Origin: a bacterium
GTDB taxonomy: Bacteria > Krumholzibacteriota > Krumholzibacteriia > LZORAL124-64-63
Length of the DNA stretch: 12,222 nt
Assembly: GCA_030591105.1 (NCBI GenBank)
Contig: JAUVBS010000022.1
Location: 1 to 12,222, forward strand
Direction: 5' to 3'
A program made the position numbers and the translations under genes. Under the pieces are notes generated by a model, which saw nothing but the letters and a program-made list of their open reading frames with translations, did not search any database and had not been told where the DNA came from. Positions 1 through 6,057 of the stretch are shown piece by piece (the first letter of the stretch is position 1; every line of letters starts with the position of its first letter).

Positions 1-134
1 ATGAAATCTGGTTATGGTCGGATCCTGATCCTGGCATTCGCGCATATGGATTCTATCGCAAGCTGGGATACGAACCAACGGGTGCTATCAAGGGCAGCGA
101 TGAATTGCTCAAACTCGAGTGGAGAGAGAGTTAG
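1..134 (+). CDS. GNAT-family N-acetyltransferase, C-terminal fragment (5' end outside window)
   Basis: The third forward frame is open from the window edge (first full codon at 3) to TAG at 132-134 and encodes about 43 residues. It contains PGIRAYGFYRKLGYEPTG, the hallmark of GNAT motif B and the following beta strand (family pattern: N/P-x-x-A-x-x-F/L-Y-x-K-L-G-F), and ends with a short strand rich in Leu, Glu and Trp (LLKLEW), as many GNATs do. GNAT enzymes transfer an acetyl group from acetyl-CoA to an amine; the acceptor cannot be told from this tail. The stop codon lies inside the left arm of the attC-like site at 129-225, as expected of an integron cassette gene. GNATs are common cassette cargo. 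The overlapping frame-1 ORF starting at base 1 has no recognisable protein pattern. Confidence 0.8.
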   Translation, partial: EIWLWSDPDPGIRAYGFYRKLGYEPTGAIKGSDELLKLEWRES

Positions 135-225
135 CAAGAGCTTCCAGCAGACGAAGCCGCTTGTCACGGCTCTGGTGGTGCCAGCACCGCGCCAAACGCC
201 TTTGCAGCTGAAGCGGACGTCAGGC
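129..225 (+). other. attC-like recombination site 1 (97 nt), downstream of the GNAT gene
   Basis: Imperfect inverted repeat. Left arm GCTTCCAGC (140-148) pairs with GCTGAAGC (207-214), leaving one unpaired C (144 or 145), which matches the extrahelical base of attC L boxes. The right simple site GTCAGGC (219-225) differs by one base from the attC core GTTRRRY; the left core (AGTTAGC, 129-135) is degenerate. The site aligns along its whole length with 760-857: shared CAAGAGCTT, TGTCACG, CTGGT, GCGCCA, TTGCAG-TGAAG and ACGT-AG blocks at matching offsets. The weak core suggests a decayed or poorly active site. Confidence 0.6.
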
Positions 226-260
226 GGTCAGAATCTGATTGCGGGGTGTAGAGAACTCAC

Positions 261-743
261 ATGTTCTTACTCAAGCGGGCAATAACGTATGCTTCACTCT
301 TCGTCGGCTTGGTGCTGGTATTCTTGCCATCGCGTTTGTTGTCATCGGCTGGCATCGTTCAGCCCGAGTTCACTGGTTTGCCGCAGGTGGCGGGAATGGT
401 AACTGCAGCGGTTGGGGCGGCATTGGTTTTGTGGTGCGTCACCTCATTTATCCGGGTGGGCCAGGGAACACCCGCGCCGTTTGACCCACCCCGCCGTTTG
501 GTCGTTACCGGGCCTTACCGCATAGTGAGAAACCCTATGTATATCGGTGCTGGGCTGGCTCTCGCTGGGGCCACGCAATTCTATGCTTCCGTTGAGCTCC
601 TCGCCTACTTGTGCCTGCTGTTTCTTGTCTCCCATTTATTCATCGTATTCTACGAAGAACCTACGTTGAAGAGACGGTTCGGGGAGGCGTATAATGCCTA
701 CTGTCGCGCAGTGGGACGGTGGTTTCCGCGGCCGCGAGAATGA
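261..743 (+). CDS. Isoprenylcysteine carboxyl methyltransferase (ICMT/PEMT)-like membrane protein
   Basis: A 160-residue integral membrane protein of the ICMT/phospholipid-methyltransferase family (established family pattern). Hydrophobic segments lie at about residues 8-30, 43-64 and 96-130. The core motif TGPYRIVRNPMYIG (83-96) matches the family's GPY-x-x-x-R-H/N-P-x-Y signature, and the C-terminal EEPTLKRRFGEAYNAYC (132-148) followed by a WFPRP tail matches the E-E-x-x-L-x-x-x-F-G-x-x-Y-x-x-Y motif; both contribute to SAM binding in characterised members. Bacterial members of this size are usually of unknown substrate, so methyl transfer to a small or lipid molecule is inferred. The start is the ATG at 261; only a weak purine stretch (GAGA at 251-254) precedes it. 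It sits alone between two attC-like sites, so it is probably a cassette gene, and no promoter is evident. Confidence 0.85.
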   Translation: MFLLKRAITYASLFVGLVLVFLPSRLLSSAGIVQPEFTGLPQVAGMVTAAVGAALVLWCVTSFIRVGQGTPAPFDPPRRLVVTGPYRIVRNPMYIGAGLALAGATQFYASVELLAYLCLLFLVSHLFIVFYEEPTLKRRFGEAYNAYCRAVGRWFPRPRE

Positions 744-759
744 TCAATGGCGTGGTGCA

Positions 760-857
760 GTCTAACAAGAGCTTGCGCCCGACAATCGCGTCTGTCACGC
801 ACCTGGTTTTCGCCACGTTCGCGCCAGCCACGCTTGCAGGTGAAGAAAACGTTAGAG
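760..857 (+). other. attC-like recombination site 2 (98 nt), downstream of the ICMT-like gene
   Basis: The best preserved site. The left core GTCTAAC (760-766) fits RYYYAAC; its last six bases are exactly complementary to the right core GTTAGA (851-856). Inner arms CTTGCGCC (772-779) and GGTGAAG (839-845) pair with G775 left unpaired (G777-T841 as a wobble), the L-box geometry of attC with an extrahelical base. A further CTGG (803-806) / CCAG (824-827) pairing lies inside. The expected IntI cut point is between G851 and T852, so the next cassette begins about 29 bases before the following start codon. Confidence 0.75.
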
Positions 858-879
858 TGGCAAGGATTGAGGATGGCTG

Positions 880-1152
880 ATGGGGAAACCGAGAAATACT
901 ACTGAGCTTCAATCCCTGCCGAGTATCGGTCCGAGCCTGGCGCAAGATCTCAGAGATCTAGGATTTCGTGCCCCTGCTGATCTGCACGGCCAGGATCCGG
1001 AACAGATGTATACCGAATTCTGTGAACTCCGTGGTCAGAAGATTGATCGATGTGTTCTGTATTCATTTCGGTGTGCAGTGTACTCGGTGACCTCGAGTGA
1101 TAAGGACCCGGAGCTGACGAAGTGGTGGAACTGGAAGGATCGGGCGCTCTAA
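880..1152 (+). CDS. Helix-hairpin-helix 'pathogenicity locus' (Cdd1-like) protein
   Basis: A 90-residue protein matching the Cdd1/pathogenicity-locus family by recall: an N-terminal helix-hairpin-helix motif (LQSLPSIGPSLAQDLRDLG, residues 11-29), then a HGQDPEQMY segment, then the conserved IDRCVLYSFRCAVYSV stretch (about residues 55-70) and the terminal KWWNWKD. Helix-hairpin-helix units generally bind DNA backbone without sequence specificity, but no member of this family has an established cellular function that I can cite. The ATG at 880 is supported by GAGGA at 869-873, six bases upstream. The gene lies 29 bases after the recombination point of attC-like site 2, and its TAA stop (1150-1152) is embedded in the left arm of attC-like site 3; both are typical of a gene cassette. 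Confidence 0.85.
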   Translation: MGKPRNTTELQSLPSIGPSLAQDLRDLGFRAPADLHGQDPEQMYTEFCELRGQKIDRCVLYSFRCAVYSVTSSDKDPELTKWWNWKDRAL

Positions 1153-1187
1153 TAATAGCTTGCACCCGAAGATCTCGTCTGTCCCGC
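1148..1187 (+). other. attC-like site 3, left half only
   Basis: These 40 bases match 761-800 of site 2 at 33 of 40 positions with no gap, starting TCTAATAATAGCTTGC and including CTTGCACC (1159-1166), which would pair perfectly with a GGTGAAG right arm. No such right arm and no GTTRRRY core at a plausible distance follows. The site is therefore truncated or decayed, and probably marks the end of the cassette array. It also carries the stop codon of the Cdd1-like gene. Confidence 0.6.
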
Positions 1188-1245
1188 GGCGAAGGTGGCG
1201 TGATCAAGGACTAGATCATTAATATACGTCTCATAAATCATGTGA

Positions 1246-1263
1246 GGGCCCCCCGGGGGGTCC
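1246..1263. repeat. G/C palindrome, six C followed by six G
   Basis: Six C (1249-1254) run directly into six G (1255-1260); the flanking GGG and TCC extend the symmetry to nine positions with one G-T pair. With no loop bases and no following T tract it is not a standard intrinsic terminator, although an RNA hairpin could still form by opening the central pairs. Confidence 0.6.
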
Positions 1264-1278
1264 TGTTCATGTCACTGG

Positions 1279-1293
1279 CGACTATAATTGTCG
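1279..1293 (+). promoter_or_regulatory. Possible -10 box (TATAAT) inside a short inverted repeat
   Basis: A perfect TATAAT (1283-1288) lies between the arms CGAC (1279-1282) and GTCG (1290-1293). No good -35 hexamer stands 16-18 bases upstream (the G/C palindrome occupies that place), so promoter function is uncertain. Transcription from here would give a leader of about 285 bases before the first catabolic gene. Confidence 0.25.
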
Positions 1294-1350
1294 TTATCGT
1301 GCTTCATGTATGCCGAGACCAGATATAGATACATTTTCGCAAGCACAACA

Positions 1351-1425
1351 TATGGCTTTCGGCGCGGGCACAGCGTATGGCTTTCGTCGCGGGCTGCGGG
1401 CTGCGGGCTGCGCGCTGCGGGCGTG
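1351..1425. repeat. 25-bp-period direct repeat leading into tandem GGGCTGC heptamers
   Basis: TATGGCTTTCGGCGCGGGC (1351-1369) recurs as TATGGCTTTCGTCGCGGGC (1376-1394) with one mismatch. The second copy runs into heptamers GGGCTGC at 1391-1397, 1398-1404 and 1405-1411, then GCGCTGC (1412-1418) and GGGCGTG (1419-1425). This looks like replication-slippage expansion in non-coding DNA. Confidence 0.75.
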
Positions 1426-1492
1426 GCGCTTCGAGTAGGTCTCCGTTGGACTCCTTACAGGTGGCCAGGAAACCCACGCGTCCCGATTGCAG

Positions 1493-1520
1493 TTGACTTC
1501 ATACTATGCCGTGGTACCCT
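1493..1520 (+). promoter_or_regulatory. Weak sigma-70-like promoter candidate for the hydroxylase genes
   Basis: TTGACT (1493-1498, five of six matches to the -35 consensus) is followed after 16 bases by TACCCT (1515-1520), only a three-of-six -10 match. Its position upstream of two palindromes and the first catabolic gene is what makes it worth listing. An activator-dependent or differently placed promoter is equally possible. Confidence 0.25.
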
Positions 1521-1521
1521 A

Positions 1522-1537
1522 TCGAACGTTAGTTCGA
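1522..1537. promoter_or_regulatory. Operator-like palindrome TCGAAC-GTTA-GTTCGA
   Basis: Perfect six-base arms (1522-1527 and 1532-1537) with a four-base centre, 43 bases before the first hydroxylase start codon and directly after the promoter candidate. Size and location suit a TetR-family operator, and a TetR gene is encoded four genes along in the same cluster; the pairing of the two is inference. Confidence 0.4.
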
Positions 1538-1539
1538 AG

Positions 1540-1554
1540 CGGTTTCGGAGACCG
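1540..1554. promoter_or_regulatory. Second operator-like quasi-palindrome, 15 bases
   Basis: CGGTTTC (1540-1546) and GAGACCG (1548-1554) are complementary at six of seven positions around a single central G. It begins three bases after the palindrome at 1522-1537. The CGGT/ACCG half-sites recur in the inverted repeat just upstream of the SDR gene (6034-6045), hinting at one regulator acting at both places. Confidence 0.3.
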
Positions 1555-1579
1555 TTAGCCGCCAGAGTACGAACGTATC

Positions 1580-2458
1580 ATGGCTTGCCGCAATACCACT
1601 TACCATCGACCGCAATCGATCGCCGAAGCGTGCCAGATTGCCGGCGAGTACGGTATACGGGGGCGTTTCCTTGCCGGTGGCACCGAGCTACTGATCGACC
1701 TCGACAGCGGGCGCGACCGCGCCGACCAGCTCATTTCCCTCCGCGACGTTCCCGACCTGTGTGAGATCCGTATTGAAGCTGGCGAGCTGCGGATCGGCGC
1801 CCTCGCCACGCTCAGCGCGATAGCCACGGCACCCGATGTCGTCCGCGCTCTGCCGGCTTTGCGCGAGGCGATCTTGACCATGGGTGGTCAGCAGATTCGC
1901 AATAGGGCGACCATCGGGGGCAACTTCTGTCGGGCGGTGCCGTGTGCGGACACACCGCCGCTCTGTATCGCGGCGGGCGCGAGGCTCGAGATCGTCGGCG
2001 CCACCGGCGCGCGCACGCTGCCGGCAGCGGACTTCTTCGTCGGCCCCCGCCAGACCGTACTCGATCGCAGCGAGATCCTGACCGAGATCCGGATCCCCGT
2101 ACCGCCGGCCCACTCCGGGGCCAGCTACCAGCGCTTCTCTCTGCGGCACGGTATGGCCGTGGCCGTCGCGGCGGTGGCAGCCGTGCTGCAGCTCGACGGC
2201 GACGAGATCACTTCGGCGCGGGTCGTGCTGAGCGCTGTGGCACCGGTGCCGCTGCTCGTTGGCGAGTGCACCGATCTTCTGGTCGGCCGCAAGCCGGTGC
2301 CGGATCTGTTCGCTGAGGCCGGAACCATCGCCGCGGCCGCGGCTCAGCCCATCACCGATCTGCGCGGTAGCGCCGAGTTCCGCCGCGAGCTGCTGGCGGT
2401 GCTCACACCGAGGGCACTGAACGAAGCGGCCGCGCGGGCCAAAGGAGAGGCGGCATGA
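1580..2458 (+). CDS. FAD-binding subunit of a molybdenum hydroxylase (CoxM/XdhB/HcrB family)
   Basis: A 292-residue medium subunit that carries electrons between the 2Fe-2S clusters and the external partner. The two FAD-binding motifs are present: AGGTELL (residues 32-38) and QIRNRATIGGN (105-115), the family's A-G-G-T-x-L and N-x-A-T-I-G-G-N. A CO-dehydrogenase-flavoprotein C-terminal domain follows (about 180-285; SARVVLSAVAPVP). The length equals CoxM-type subunits. It is shorter than the 4-hydroxybenzoyl-CoA reductase beta subunit and I see no extra four-cysteine insert for a 4Fe-4S cluster, so electron flow need not run as in that enzyme. The start at 1580 has no clear ribosome-binding site. 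The stop overlaps the next start in an ATGA, indicating translational coupling with the Mo subunit. Confidence 0.9.
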   Translation: MACRNTTYHRPQSIAEACQIAGEYGIRGRFLAGGTELLIDLDSGRDRADQLISLRDVPDLCEIRIEAGELRIGALATLSAIATAPDVVRALPALREAILTMGGQQIRNRATIGGNFCRAVPCADTPPLCIAAGARLEIVGATGARTLPAADFFVGPRQTVLDRSEILTEIRIPVPPAHSGASYQRFSLRHGMAVAVAAVAAVLQLDGDEITSARVVLSAVAPVPLLVGECTDLLVGRKPVPDLFAEAGTIAAAAAQPITDLRGSAEFRRELLAVLTPRALNEAAARAKGEAA

Positions 2459-5301
2459 GCGAGCAGGTGCTCATCACGCTCACCGTCAACGGCCAGGAGC
2501 GCGCCGTCGCCGTCGAGCCCAGTGCGACGCTGCTGCGCGTGTTGCGCGACGAATTGCAACTGACCGGGACCAAGGCAGGTTGCGAAGCGGGCGACTGTGG
2601 TTCCTGCACGGTGATCGTCGACGGCGAGGCGGTCAACTCGTGCTTGCTCCTCGCGGTCGAAGCCGACGGCGCGGCGATCACGACCATCGAAGGACTCGCC
2701 ACAGGCGGCGAGCTGCACGAACTGCAGAAGGCGTTTGTGAAGCTCGGCGCGCTGCAGTGTGGTTACTGCACACCCGGCCAGCTCATGGCGGCCAAAGCCT
2801 TGATCGATCATAACCCGCAGCCTTCGCGAGCAGAGATCCGGCAGGCCCTCGGCGGTAATCTCTGCCGCTGTGGCACGTACCCGCGGATCATCGAGGCCAT
2901 CGAACAGCGGCACACCTTCGCCGACGAAACGCTGGACACCAAGCCCGGCCCACACGACGAACGTGACCAGAAACGGGACCATGCGGTCGTCGGCCAGAGC
3001 GTGACCCGTTACGACGGTCCGGACAAGGTGACCGGCCGCTCCCTGTACACCGCCGATATCCGGCTGCTCGACATGGTGTACGGCAAGATTCTCGGCAGCA
3101 CGGTTGCCCACGGGACGATCAAGCGGATCGACACGAGTGCGGCGCGCGCGCTGCCGGGCGTGCTGGCGGTCATCACCGGCGAGGACGTCCCGGACATCTG
3201 GTACGGCGTCAGCCCGGCGCGTTACGACGAGCGGATCCTGGCGACCGAGCGCGTGCGCTACGTGGGGGACGAGGTGGCGGCCGTGGCCGCGATCGATGAA
3301 GAGACTGCCGAACAAGCGGTCGCCTTGATCGAGGTCCAGTACGAAGAGCTACCGGCGGTCTTCGATCCCGAATCGGCCATGGCGCCCGAGGCGGAGCTGA
3401 TCCACCCCGAGGATCCGCGGTTTGCGGGCAACATCAATACCCGGGTCGAGTGGGATTTCGGCGATGTCGAGCAAGGTTTTGCCGCCGCCGACTGTATCCG
3501 TGAACAGCGCTTCGTGGGTAACCGCACCTACCAGTCGCCCATCGAGCCCCACGCGGCCATCGCCCGCTGGGAACACCATGGTGAGCGGCTGACCGTCTGG
3601 TCCAGTTCGCAGGCTCCGCACTACAAGCAGCATATGCTCGCCCGGGTCTTCGAATTGCCCATGGGTAATATCCGCATGATCCGGCCGCCGGTCGGCGGCG
3701 GGTTCGGCGCCAAGTGTGAGACCACGCCGCTCGAGCTGTGCGCGGTGGTCCTGGCCCGGCAGCTCGGCCGGCCGGTCATGATGAAGTACTCGCGTCGCGA
3801 GATGGTTTACCACTTCCGCGGGCGTCACAAGCAGTACATCGACATGAAGATTGGCGTGAAGAAGGACGGAACGATCACCGCGGTCCAGTCACGCATCCTG
3901 CTCGACGGCGGCGCCTATACTTCGTTCGGCATCATCACCGTGTACTACGCCGGTTCGATGTTGCCGACGCTCTACAAGATTCCCAACTACAAGTACGACG
4001 GGTACCGCGTCTACACCAATCTGCCGGCCAGCGGTGCCATGCGCGGACACGGCGTACCGCAACCCCGCTGGGCGATGGAGTCGCTACTCGACGACCTTGC
4101 CGAGGAGCTCGGTCTCGACCCCATCGAGATCCGTCTGCGTAACGCCATGGAGCCGAACACCCGGACGATCAACGATCTCGATATTTCTTCCTGCGAGTTC
4201 AAGAAGACGTTAGAAAGGGCGCGCGATGAGTCGGGTTGGCTGGAAAAACGGGGCCAGCTGCCGCCCGGCAAGGGGATCGGAGTCGGTTGTGGTGGCTTCG
4301 TTTCCGGAGCCGGCTACCCCATCTACCGTTCGGATTTCCCGCATTCGAACGCCTTGATCCGCGTACACGAGGATGGCAAGGCGGTCTCGCTCCACATCGC
4401 GACCGCCGAGATCGGACAGGGCTGCGACACGGTACTGCCGCAGATCGCCGCCGAAGAACTGGGGATCCCGTACGACTGGGTCTGGCTGGCCGAATGTGAT
4501 TCGGTTCTGGCGCCGACCGACCTGGGCTCTTATGCGAGCCGCGTCACCTTGATGGGAGGCAACGCGGTCAAGATGGCGGCGGCCGCGGCCAAGGTGCAGA
4601 TCCTGAAGGTCGCCGGCCGGCAGCTCGGTTGCGATCCCCACGGACTGACGGCCCGGGACGGCCGGATCTTCGTCGCGGAGCATCCGGAGCTGGCCATCGG
4701 TTGGGACGAGGCCGCCCGCCTCGCGTTTTCCGAATCCGGTCCGGTGGTCGGCACCGGCTGTTACCGGCCGCCACCCGGTCTGGGCGGGAAGTACAAGGGT
4801 GCCGCCGTCGGTACCTCGCCCGCCTACAGCTTCGCGACGTCGGTCTGCGAAGTTGCGGTCGATCTCGAAACCGGCGCGGTCAAGGTCGAGCGCTTCAGTG
4901 ATTTCAGCGACGCCGGTACCGTGATCAATCCGGTGACCTTTCACGGCCAGGTCGAGGGCGGCATCATCATGGGGCTCGGCGAGACCCTGCTCGAAGACAC
5001 CGTTCACGATGATACCGGGGCCCTCGTCAACCCGGATCTGCACGGCTATCTGATCCCGACGATCAGCGACGCGCCCGAGATCGAGTCCCACGCCGTGGAA
5101 AGCTACGAACCTCACGGTCCGTTCGGCGCCAAGGAGATCGGTGAGGGATGTCTACCACCGATCCTCGGCGCGATTGCCAACGCTATTTACGACGCGTGCG
5201 GGGTGCGCGTCACCGAGTTGCCGATAACCCCCGAGAAGATCTTGCGCGGACTGGCGACCCAGCGACAGGCAGGCTCGAAACTGTCGGACGATCGGCCGTA
5301 G
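2455..5301 (+). CDS. Fused 2Fe-2S and molybdopterin subunit, xanthine dehydrogenase / 4-hydroxybenzoyl-CoA reductase family
   Basis: A 948-residue fusion of two chains that are usually separate. Residues 1-155 are the small subunit: plant-ferredoxin-type cluster Cys43, Cys48, Cys51, Cys63, then the helical domain with Cys102, Cys105, Cys137, Cys139 (QCGYC and CRCG). After a short charged linker, residues about 178-935 form the large subunit: GGGFGAK (414-420), MRGHGVPQ (529-536), GSYASRVTLMGGNAV (691-705) and GPFGAKEIGEG (888-898), where Glu897 aligns with the catalytic base of xanthine oxidase. The SYxSRVT and GPFGAKE segments recall the 4-hydroxybenzoyl-CoA reductase large subunit more than xanthine dehydrogenase or CoxL. 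With the FAD subunit it forms a complete cytoplasmic Mo hydroxylase that either hydroxylates a ring carbon with water or reductively removes a phenolic OH. The neighbours favour an aromatic or alicyclic acyl-CoA substrate, which is inference. No Tat signal is seen. Confidence 0.92.
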   Translation: MSEQVLITLTVNGQERAVAVEPSATLLRVLRDELQLTGTKAGCEAGDCGSCTVIVDGEAVNSCLLLAVEADGAAITTIEGLATGGELHELQKAFVKLGALQCGYCTPGQLMAAKALIDHNPQPSRAEIRQALGGNLCRCGTYPRIIEAIEQRHTFADETLDTKPGPHDERDQKRDHAVVGQSVTRYDGPDKVTGRSLYTADIRLLDMVYGKILGSTVAHGTIKRIDTSAARALPGVLAVITGEDVPDIWYGVSPARYDERILATERVRYVGDEVAAVAAIDEETAEQAVALIEVQYEELPAVFDPESAMAPEAELIHPEDPRFAGNINTRVEWDFGDVEQGFAAADCIREQRFVGNRTYQSPIEPHAAIARWEHHGERLTVWSSSQAPHYKQHMLARVFELPMGNIRMIRPPVGGGFGAKCETTPLELCAVVLARQLGRPVMMKYSRREMVYHFRGRHKQYIDMKIGVKKDGTITAVQSRILLDGGAYTSFGIITVYYAGSMLPTLYKIPNYKYDGYRVYTNLPASGAMRGHGVPQPRWAMESLLDDLAEELGLDPIEIRLRNAMEPNTRTINDLDISSCEFKKTLERARDESGWLEKRGQLPPGKGIGVGCGGFVSGAGYPIYRSDFPHSNALIRVHEDGKAVSLHIATAEIGQGCDTVLPQIAAEELGIPYDWVWLAECDSVLAPTDLGSYASRVTLMGGNAVKMAAAAAKVQILKVAGRQLGCDPHGLTARDGRIFVAEHPELAIGWDEAARLAFSESGPVVGTGCYRPPPGLGGKYKGAAVGTSPAYSFATSVCEVAVDLETGAVKVERFSDFSDAGTVINPVTFHGQVEGGIIMGLGETLLEDTVHDDTGALVNPDLHGYLIPTISDAPEIESHAVESYEPHGPFGAKEIGEGCLPPILGAIANAIYDACGVRVTELPITPEKILRGLATQRQAGSKLSDDRP

Positions 5302-5329
5302 GTCGTCGCTCGCGCGACAGGTGGTGCCC

Positions 5330-6016
5330 ATGAGCAATGCGGAACAACCGGCAGGGATGCCGAACAGCTCGACGAAAAATGCCGAATCGGCGGCGCGGTC
5401 GGAGCAGAAACTCGAACTCCTGCTCACTTCGGCGGCCAGCCTGATGGCCCAACAGGGCTACGCCCAGACGTCGATTCGTAACGTCGCGGCGAAGACCGGC
5501 TTTAGCCTTGCCGGCATGTACTACTACTTCAAGAACAAGGAGGACCTGCTGTACCAGATCCAGCTGCGCACGTTCTCTTCGCTTCTGGCAGCACAAGAGC
5601 GGTCGCTGGCCAACGGCGGCGACCCCGAGGAGAAGCTCCGGCGTCTGGTACGGGGCCATCTGGATTTCTTTACCGACCACGCGAGCGAACTGAAGGTCTG
5701 TACGTTCGAGTTGCAGTCGCTGCAGGGCGAACGCTATCAGACGGTCGAGGGACTCCGGCGGCGCTATTTCCGCTGCCTGGCCGAGGTGATCGGCGAGATC
5801 CTCGGAGTCGCGAAGCGCGCCGCTGTCGCCGACCAGCTCGTACGGCACCAGGCGCTCTTCGTGTTCGGGATGCTCAACTGGATCTTCATGTGGTACGAGC
5901 CCGAACGTGACGGGCCGGTCGAGCAACTCGGCGACGAGATGTTGGCCCTGGTTCTCGAGGGGCTACGCGGCGGTGGGCGCACCGGGCCCAAACTCCCGGA
6001 GCCCCCCGAACTCTGA
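5330..6016 (+). CDS. TetR/AcrR-family transcriptional regulator
   Basis: A 228-residue protein with an N-terminal TetR DNA-binding domain: a predicted helix at about residues 25-44, then the helix-turn-helix SIRNVAAKTGFSLAGMYYYF (48-67) followed by KNKEDLL, the standard TetR pattern. The rest is helical and would form the ligand-binding and dimer domain; FGMLNWIFMWYEP (about 183-195) is typical of regulators of fatty-acid or aromatic acyl-CoA catabolism. I chose ATG 5330 over two GTG codons at 5321 and 5324 because AGGTGG (5319-5324) sits five bases before it. The gene lies inside the catabolic run, 28 bases after the Mo subunit and 41 before the SDR, so it probably controls the cluster and itself; an acyl-CoA inducer is inferred. 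Candidate operators are at 1522-1554 and 6034-6045. Confidence 0.92.
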   Translation: MSNAEQPAGMPNSSTKNAESAARSEQKLELLLTSAASLMAQQGYAQTSIRNVAAKTGFSLAGMYYYFKNKEDLLYQIQLRTFSSLLAAQERSLANGGDPEEKLRRLVRGHLDFFTDHASELKVCTFELQSLQGERYQTVEGLRRRYFRCLAEVIGEILGVAKRAAVADQLVRHQALFVFGMLNWIFMWYEPERDGPVEQLGDEMLALVLEGLRGGGRTGPKLPEPPEL

Positions 6017-6033
6017 CGGCGGCTCATAACGTA

Positions 6034-6045
6034 TCGGTAGACCGA
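6034..6045. promoter_or_regulatory. Inverted repeat TCGGT-AG-ACCGA upstream of the SDR gene
   Basis: Perfect five-base arms around AG, ending 12 bases before the SDR start, in the only gap between the regulator and the beta-oxidation-type genes. The preceding AACGTATC (6028-6035) also occurs at 1572-1579, just before the first hydroxylase gene. It may be an operator; it could also be chance. Confidence 0.3.
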
Positions 6046-6057
6046 AAGGCGAAAAAC

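Larger units (their letters stand above)
1188..1579. other. Non-coding spacer between cassette array and catabolic cluster
   Basis: I see no gene here: the one long forward frame starting at 1288 is basic, Arg-rich and runs as a shadow into the following gene. The stretch is compositionally mixed, AT-rich around 1200-1240 and 1270-1350 and very GC-rich around 1355-1430. Besides the elements listed separately, TGATC (1201-1205) and GATCA (1214-1218) form a small inverted repeat. It separates two regions of different character and is a plausible place for a past recombination junction. Confidence 0.6.

Noticed and set aside
1..285. 94-codon frame-1 ORF from the left edge
   Set aside because: It overlaps the GNAT frame and reads straight through the attC-like site with no family resemblance.
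1246..1263. Intrinsic terminator after the cassette array
   Set aside because: The palindrome has no loop and no T tract downstream.
1351..1425. CRISPR array
   Set aside because: Only two 19-base copies six bases apart plus heptamer repeats; no regular repeat-spacer pattern and no cas genes.
1188..1579. Integron integrase or attI site beside the array
   Set aside because: No tyrosine-recombinase motifs in any frame and no recognisable attI; the spacer is non-coding.
1288..1764. 158-codon ORF overlapping the FAD-subunit gene
   Set aside because: Arg-rich shadow in another frame, spanning the tandem repeats and then the start of a well recognised gene.
2344..3315. 323-codon antisense ORF opposite the hydroxylase genes
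   Set aside because: Long antisense frames are expected in GC-rich genes; the translation shows no domain and the plus-strand proteins are unambiguous. The same holds for the antisense frames at 4210-5115, 6920-7822 and 10897-11676.
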